From contig MGRJ01000004.1 of NCBI GenBank assembly GCA_001798135.1, forward strand, positions 50,016 to 114,015: DNA of 64,000 bases, given 5' to 3'. The notes beneath the pieces were generated by a model, which was given only the letters and a program-made list of their open reading frames with translations, was not told where the DNA came from and searched no databases. Source of the stretch: Deltaproteobacteria bacterium RIFCSPHIGHO2_02_FULL_40_28 (lineage in GTDB: Bacteria > UBA10199 > 2-12-FULL-40-28). The position numbers and the translations under genes are program-made. Shown here piece by piece: positions 62,600-64,000 of this stretch. Positions within the stretch are counted from its first letter, which is position 1, and every line of letters starts with the position of its first letter.

Positions 62600-63287
62600 C
62601 CCAAACGCTTCCGCGACCTTTCCCTTTTATTTTAAGACCGGTGAAGTCTTTAAGATCAAGCAGGGCTTGTTGACGGGAAAGAGTGTGGTTTAAGGTTTCT
62701 AAGTAATCCGCTAAACTTATTTGCCCACTTCTAGCTACCAATCTTGAAATAATATTATGCCTGGCCTGGGGGCTAAAATGACCAAGTTCCATGCGTTGCA
62801 GGGAATGGATGATGGGGCGTTCGCGCGCTAAAAATCCCCAAGAAAGATATTCTTGAAGGGGCTCGAAACTAGCTTTCTGCATGGCTCTACTACCTGGGGC
62901 ATACAGGAGACAAAAAAATAATTGAGGGGGAACAGGATGATAATCCCGCATGAGGTATTCAAAAAAATAAATAACTTCGCGATCATCAAAACAAGGTTCT
63001 AAAAAAGATCCGATGACTCCAAATACTTGGGGGGAGGGCATGGTGCGGATGGAGTTTCGCAAGGTTTGGGGATTCAATTCCATCCAGTGGAAAAAAAGAA
63101 ATTCAACGAGGATATCAAACAAACGCGGATCAAAGCGGCTCATTTCGGCTGTAAGCACCAGAAGTTCTTCTTTTGATTTGGGAGAATAAGGCCACTTTTT
63201 TTTCTCACCTACAGCTCTGGCTCCGATTAAGCCCAGCTCAAAGTATGCGCGGGAAAGATGGTTTAAGGTAGGAGGAGTTGTAAACAT
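62589..63287 (-). CDS. Unknown protein with C-terminal winged-helix-like region
   Basis: 232 residues. The first 170 residues are helical and not recognised (FFHWMELNPQTLRNSIRTM). The last about 55 (NIISRLVARSGQISLADYLETLNHTLSRQQALLDLKDFTGLKIKGKGRGSVWVKK) have the helix-turn-helix then wing layout of DeoR/Fic-associated winged helices (SRQQALLDLKDF ... GKGRGSVW). It overlaps the upstream nucleotidyltransferase gene by 1 nt, so this pair also joins an NTase with a DNA-binding protein. Confidence 0.72.
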   Translation of the reverse strand: MFTTPPTLNHLSRAYFELGLIGARAVGEKKKWPYSPKSKEELLVLTAEMSRFDPRLFDILVEFLFFHWMELNPQTLRNSIRTMPSPQVFGVIGSFLEPCFDDREVIYFFEYLMRDYHPVPPQLFFCLLYAPGSRAMQKASFEPLQEYLSWGFLARERPIIHSLQRMELGHFSPQARHNIISRLVARSGQISLADYLETLNHTLSRQQALLDLKDFTGLKIKGKGRGSVWVKK

Positions 63288-63814
63288 TACATCTCCAATT
63301 CATCCAAAAGATCAAACAAAAAATCCAAGGCTTCTTGTGATTTGGGGATTCGTTTTTCTAATAAATTTTGAATATGTTTTTTAGTCAAATTGGTATCGGC
63401 CCCTTTTTTAATGAGGGCCCTGGCATGGCCAATATCTTTTTCGCGCCCCGCATAACATTTAAGGATGAGGAGATCGGTTAGTCCAAGAGCATAAACAATT
63501 AAATGTTTTCCTTTAAAGGTTTCTACAAGTCGTGTGCTGTAATCTTGAGGAAGGCTGAATAAAAAAGTAGAAAAATAAGGGTTAAGCCAATCCCTGGGGA
63601 GATTTAATTCTAAAGCCACTTCCTGAATTTCGTCTGCAACATCGGCTTCTTTAATTTCAGATTGGAAAAATAGGGCATCCATATCAAGGGTAGCCAATGG
63701 AAAATCATAGGCTAAAACCATGGCCCCGCCTCCTCCTAATAAAAGCTTGGCAGGTTTTTTGATTTTATTATCTAGTAATTTCAATGCACTGCGCATTTGA
63801 GAAGCATCCATCAT
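63287..63814 (-). CDS. DUF6036-type nucleotidyltransferase-like protein (second locus)
   Basis: 175 residues. AKLLLGGGGAMVLAYDFPLATLDMDALFF has the same G-G-x(n)-D-x-D NTase pattern as the protein at 52706, and YALGLTDLLILKCYAGREKDIGHARALIKKGADT corresponds to its C-terminal LxxxKCxAxRxKD part. It starts about 4 nt after a -10-like TACAAT, without a ribosome site. First gene of a two-gene unit. Confidence 0.82.
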   Translation of the reverse strand: MMDASQMRSALKLLDNKIKKPAKLLLGGGGAMVLAYDFPLATLDMDALFFQSEIKEADVADEIQEVALELNLPRDWLNPYFSTFLFSLPQDYSTRLVETFKGKHLIVYALGLTDLLILKCYAGREKDIGHARALIKKGADTNLTKKHIQNLLEKRIPKSQEALDFLFDLLDELEM

Positions 63815-63852
63815 TTATATTGTATATTAAAATGAACTATAGTCAATATAGT
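63815..63852 (-). promoter_or_regulatory. Promoter/operator of the second nucleotidyltransferase pair
   Basis: On the minus strand TTGACT (63846-63841), 16-nt spacer, TACAAT (63824-63819), then 4 nt to the ATG at 63814. ACTATA-gtcaa-TATAGT (63836-63852) is an inverted repeat centred on the -35 box. The layout matches the promoters at 13394, 15839 and 52108. Confidence 0.62.
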
Positions 63853-63896
63853 AGTTATTTATGGGCATTTCTATTTACTCAAACTTTTTTCTATTT

Positions 63897-64000
63897 GTCA
63901 TCCCGGCGAAGGCCGGGATCCAATCTTAAAATTCAAAGATGGATCCCTGCCTGCGCAGGGATGACAGAGGGAGGGGCAGGGATGACAGAGGGAGGGGCAG
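63897..64000. repeat. REP-like repeat followed by 21-bp tandem repeats, running off the window
   Basis: 63897-63965: GTCATCCCGGCG...GCCGGGATCC, linker CTTAAAATTCAAAGATGGAT, CCCTGC...GCAGGGATGAC. From 63958 the unit GGGATGACAGAGGGAGGGGC (21 bp with the last A) is repeated directly at 63979, and a third unit begins at 64000. Confidence 0.82.

Noticed and set aside
63958..64000. Start of a CRISPR array
   Set aside because: Direct repeats follow each other without spacers and derive from a REP-like end.

Overview
The window reads as a chromosomal segment of an AT-rich Gram-negative bacterium. Evidence for a Gram-negative envelope is a tolQ-tolR-tolA-tolB cluster, a Slt70-type lytic transglycosylase, an amgK-murU peptidoglycan-recycling pair and a non-flagellar type III secretion export gate (SctV). 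The dusB-ntrB-ntrC order, the scattered palindromic repeats of the 'GTCATTCCCGCG...GGGAATGAC' type, and the mix of biosynthetic genes fit an uncultivated deltaproteobacterium-like lineage. That placement is inference; no rRNA or tRNA gene was seen.

Layout. 1-9.8 kb: an unknown protein with a JAMM-like motif, then a minus-strand envelope operon (amgK, murU, tolQ, tolR, tolA, tolB, ppx/gppA), two overlapping unknown genes and a flippase-like membrane protein. 9.8-18.3 kb: valS-nadC and hisS, interleaved with three paralogous AAA/DUF4143 ATPase genes, each with its own palindromic operator and apparently leaderless promoter. 18.3-21.4 kb: two glycine-zipper proteins, an orphan ParA and a small unknown gene. 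21.6-29.2 kb: a GMC oxidoreductase, an M20 peptidase, an incomplete Opp/Dpp transporter (OppC, OppD, OppF), a VapBC toxin-antitoxin pair and 3-hydroxyacyl-CoA dehydrogenase. 29.2-34.2 kb: lytic transglycosylase, ECF sigma factor with a TPR anti-sigma-like partner, a DMT exporter and a secreted EEP-family hydrolase. 34.3-42.3 kb: dusB-ntrB-ntrC-thiE, secA, argJ. 42.3-50.7 kb: a fourth DUF4143 ATPase, a lone sctV, and bioF and bioA separated by a YhcG-type (DUF1016) nuclease gene and a decayed SpoVG-like gene. 50.7-64 kb: serS, an HTH/nucleotidyltransferase pair, an MBL hydrolase, a cobalamin adenosyltransferase, a housekeeping run (galU, priA, def, fmt, rpe, hisC, purU), RNase HI and a second nucleotidyltransferase/winged-helix pair.

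Two themes stand out. First, self-regulated accessory modules (three DUF4143 ATPases, two DUF6036-type nucleotidyltransferase/HTH pairs, VapBC) sit between housekeeping genes. Five of the six carry a sigma70-like promoter whose -10 box lies only 3-6 nt before the ATG, with an inverted repeat over the -35 box. Second, the segment is seeded with palindromic elements: REP-like repeats between genes, three that are read in frame inside conserved enzymes (two in nadC, one in amgK), a MITE with terminal inverted repeats and an apparent 5-bp target duplication at the stop codon of priA, and two long folded elements flanking the GMC oxidoreductase gene.
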